DNA from: Polytrichum commune
Taxonomy: Eukaryota > Streptophyta > Polytrichopsida > Polytrichales > Polytrichaceae
DNA: 64,000 nucleotides
Direction: 5' to 3'
NCBI GenBank assembly: GCA_950295325.1
Contig: OX485806.1
Span: 14,076,001 to 14,140,000, forward strand
Every line of letters starts with the position of its first letter. Position 1 is the stretch's first letter. This document shows, one piece after another, positions 61,180-64,000 of the stretch. Both the position numbers and the translations under genes were made by a program. The notes beneath the pieces are model-generated. The model worked only from the letters and a program-made list of their open reading frames with translations. It did no database searches and had not been told where the DNA came from.

Positions 61180-61540
61180 GGATGATGACAACAATCCGGA
61201 GACCTATATTATATTTGAGTGATATGTGGTTTTGATTAGGTGTGAGTCTACAAAAGAACACCAAAAAGACGTTATGTGCTCAAAAGAGATTGGACTACAT
61301 GCTCACAATATGCTAGCCATTCTTAAGCTCAATAGTCATCATGATGGGGGGACCTATATGACCACTCAATGAACAAGAGAATCTTCACTTTGACAACGAA
61401 TGAAATTTCATATGAGCTCCAACAATTATGAGGCACATGGCTACATGCATGATTTAGATCTGCTAATCATCTCACACTAATTATTGTGTGTTTCATATCA
61501 TAAGAGAAATGGGTGCAAAGAAAAAAGCATTCGTCTAAAG
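61180..61540 (+). mobile_element. Family-1 MITE copy just upstream of the propeller-gene start
   Basis: ATATTTGAGTGATATGTGGT, GATTGGACTACATGCTCAC, TCTTCACTTTGACAACGAAT and GAGCTCCAACAATTATGAGG match the family. It starts about 45 bp upstream of the start codon (the gene is on the minus strand), so leader or promoter sequence is probably MITE-derived. Confidence 0.7.
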
Positions 61541-62417
61541 CACTCAATATCATCGTCATCACCTATATATGCACATAAGGTAAACTTATGCATGCTCATT
61601 ATGATCACTTTTCATTGTCTCAAATTATGATCTTGTGTAAGGTAGACGTATCTTGAGTGGATGTTTTTTTAAGATTGCAGCCTTTTGTGCAGAAATTTCA
61701 ACACTCTTTTTTTTTTATGGTACTTGCAAATGCATATGGAGGGAGATGGCAAAAATCTAACACCAATTTTGGAGTTCATGGGAATTTGCTATGATATTCT
61801 GAACACAAGATTCTTTTGCCTAAAACTTGGACCTGTAGGTCCCCATGGAAAACCACCTTTGTTGCTTACATGACACTCCCTACCCATTCCCATGTATTAA
61901 GGATGCTCCTTGCCTTGAAACAAACCATCTAGACAACTGATGTGATTGGTGTGTGGATCCACTTTCAAATCATGTTACATGCCACCTTCATGAAATTAAT
62001 ATAGTCATATTCTCAGTTAAATTCAACTTTAAGAGGTGAGTGACCAATTAATGACGTTGACCGCCACAATTCAACCTTGACGTATGTGTTCAACTATTGG
62101 AGGTGTGGGATTACCTTATATTACAAAGTGATCATGCCATTTAAGACATAGTTGCACATCCTCCAAGGAAATGTCCACTTTCATTCATGAAACTTGTTGT
62201 CAAAAATTACACAAGGAAGATATTCATTATGGAACATCTTCCATGTATCCAATACATTCCTCATAGGCAAATCTTCAAACAAAAGCGTACTTGTTTAAAT
62301 GTAGCAAACTATTCTTTCAAATTTTGCTCGACTCCCAAGTAGGCACACATAAATGCCAATCCCACTTCGCTTTACTCTAGAGCTTGAGGGCCTCAAGAAC
62401 CAAGGAAGTTTGAATGG

Positions 62418-62555
62418 ATGGAAACCCTACATATAGAATCTTACATGGAATCCTACCTGGCATGCAATGGACAAAGTTTCATGGTCTACATGATTTTGCA
62501 TCAAGCCCGCCTCAAAGAGGTGGGTCTAACACAAACCTGGGAGATCATGCCTATT
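62418..62555. mobile_element. Diverged partial copy of the same Tourist-like family
   Basis: Shares the order of landmarks with copies A and B: ATGGAATCCTACCTGGCATG, TTTCATGGTCTACATGATTT, GAGGTGGGTCTAACACAAAC and GGGAGATCATG. Both termini are lost. An apparent 90-residue frame here is part of the repeat. Confidence 0.55.
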
Positions 62556-62945
62556 CAAATTAAGGCGAATGAGATTCATGTAAGGTCCACAACCAATTCT
62601 GCCAGTCAAGTTGAATTTGGGAAGTGTCTCATCCAGTTAGCAATTACAAATCAAAAAAACTATCATTTGAAGATTCAGAATCAGAGTTGACATGCAAAAG
62701 TTATCATAATTTAGGTCACACATGCTCTCCCAAATCTAGAATACATTTCACCTAGGGTTTAAAACAGTCAACATTGAGGTGAGTGTGTATAATCCTCGAA
62801 TGTTGACTGTATTTCGAGCACATATTCCAATCTCATCGTAACACATGTTTGTTATGCATCCTTTCTTAACTACACAAAGCATTGCCATATACCACTCCAA
62901 TAAAGGTGTCCATTTAAGAAAACTGGCCACATAACAGCCACATAC

Positions 62946-64000
62946 CTTAAACATGGATGAATTCGCCGCATCTTAATTTTGAACCAGTTCTTAAGCTAAC
63001 AGATAAATAAGTTTAATGCATCTCTAATAGATTGCTATGCTCAGTGGAGTATGGTTGGCAAGAGATGCATAGCGCAGATATGACAATGCAAAACTCCCTG
63101 GAAATTAAGTAGAAATATCAGATCAGGGTTTACCAGAATCTTAAATCCTCCTGATGAGCAAGTGGTTTTGAAACACTAGATCGGTGTCTTCACGGCTGCA
63201 CACATTTTACTCTCTGAACTCAATCAAGTCAGGTTACCTAGTCGTCGACAGAGATGTATGAAAGAATGGCCACAGCAAAAGGAGAACTTGAAATGAGTGT
63301 CAACTGCAATAGAACAAGATGTACTGCAGATATGATCAAGCACAAATGTAGGGGTATGATGAGAAAGACACGTTGGTAAATTAGCTAAAGCCAAGAGTAA
63401 CGCAACAGTTTCCGCGAAAACAAATGAGGCTATCGATCATCCTATCCACCTTAGAGGCAGCAACACAACAGCAGCTCCTAATTCATGCTGAGGCCAAAGC
63501 TTCCAGTACGTTGTACCATATGTTAAACATGAATGGACAAATGACTCTCGAATGCATGAGCGCAATTCCACCAGCCCGATCTTTATTGAGGTGGATATGA
63601 ACCAGCGAACGCAATCCTGTGATCTTGCCAGTGAAACTAGGTAATTCAATTGCACCTTTCATAACATGCCCCAAGCATGCACAAGAGGTCGAATCGGAGG
63701 AACGACAGTATCCAATGGCTTTCCTAATTCACCATCATACGTTTTACAAGTATGCTCTGACACATTGCGAGGCAGATCCTTTTGCACATCCCCGCAAAAA
63801 TGCCGGCTACAGGCATCATAACTACTAAGTAGAAATTGCACAACAGATACACAACAATATCCTCCTCATCAGCTCATCCACTCCTTCTAGTGCTCCCTTT
63901 GTCAATCTGTACGCCTTCTCCCATCTAATGTAGACGCGTCACACGGCGATAACCTCTGAAAGAATATGCAATTTTCCTGCTAACAAAGGAGTGGATCCTT
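62946..64000. other. No gene recognised; possible edge of a further gene
   Basis: Sequence is less repetitive than its surroundings. Minus-strand frames at 63,437-63,674 and 63,659-63,841 overlap in different registers without recognisable domains. It could be untranslated or intronic sequence of a gene continuing beyond the window. Confidence 0.3.

Overview
This is nuclear DNA of a land plant, most likely a seed plant. Two multi-exon genes have GT-AG introns full of transposon remnants, there are many miniature inverted-repeat elements (MITEs), and a short interstitial run of the plant telomere heptamer is present. No bacterial, viral, CRISPR or organelle features were seen. I cannot name the species.

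Layout. Bases 1-31,000 are AT-rich, gene-poor and built of repeats. They hold Tourist-like elements with TAA or TTA target duplications (3.6 kb, 12.6 kb), a 1.08-kb fold-back element with an 8-bp target duplication (18.7 kb), two copies of a G-tract-capped MITE (17.5 and 29.0 kb), a decayed transposon coding region (27.3-28.5 kb) and a hAT transposase C-terminal remnant (30.6 kb, minus strand). Bases 31,000-64,000 are the genic half. A complete 20-exon fatty acid amide hydrolase gene (FAAH) runs on the plus strand from 34,639 to 48,444 and yields a 623-residue protein with the full Lys-Ser-Ser catalytic set. A four-exon gene on the minus strand (61,135 to 55,085) encodes a 448-residue five-bladed beta-propeller protein of the arabinanase/levansucrase/invertase (GH43/GH32-like) fold. 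The two genes converge, and a frameshifted F-box gene remnant (52,571) lies between them. I see no shared pathway for them. All 19 FAAH introns and all three propeller-gene introns keep reading phase in the models given.

The most unusual feature is how the genes are packed with locally amplified tandem repeats. A 128-bp array lies upstream of FAAH, a roughly 200-280-bp array fills its first intron, a (GA)37 tract sits 79 bp before its start codon, and three arrays fill two introns of the propeller gene. Two of those three are the same roughly 96-bp unit in opposite orientations on either side of exon 3. The third, a roughly 200-bp unit, has captured the splice acceptor and first bases of exon 2. 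One MITE family with about 18 copies occurs only in the genic half and occupies eight FAAH introns.

All assignments come from reading the sequence and from remembered family motifs; no database search was possible. Exon limits were set by splice consensus, phase continuity and recalled family conservation. Boundaries of diverged repeats are approximate.
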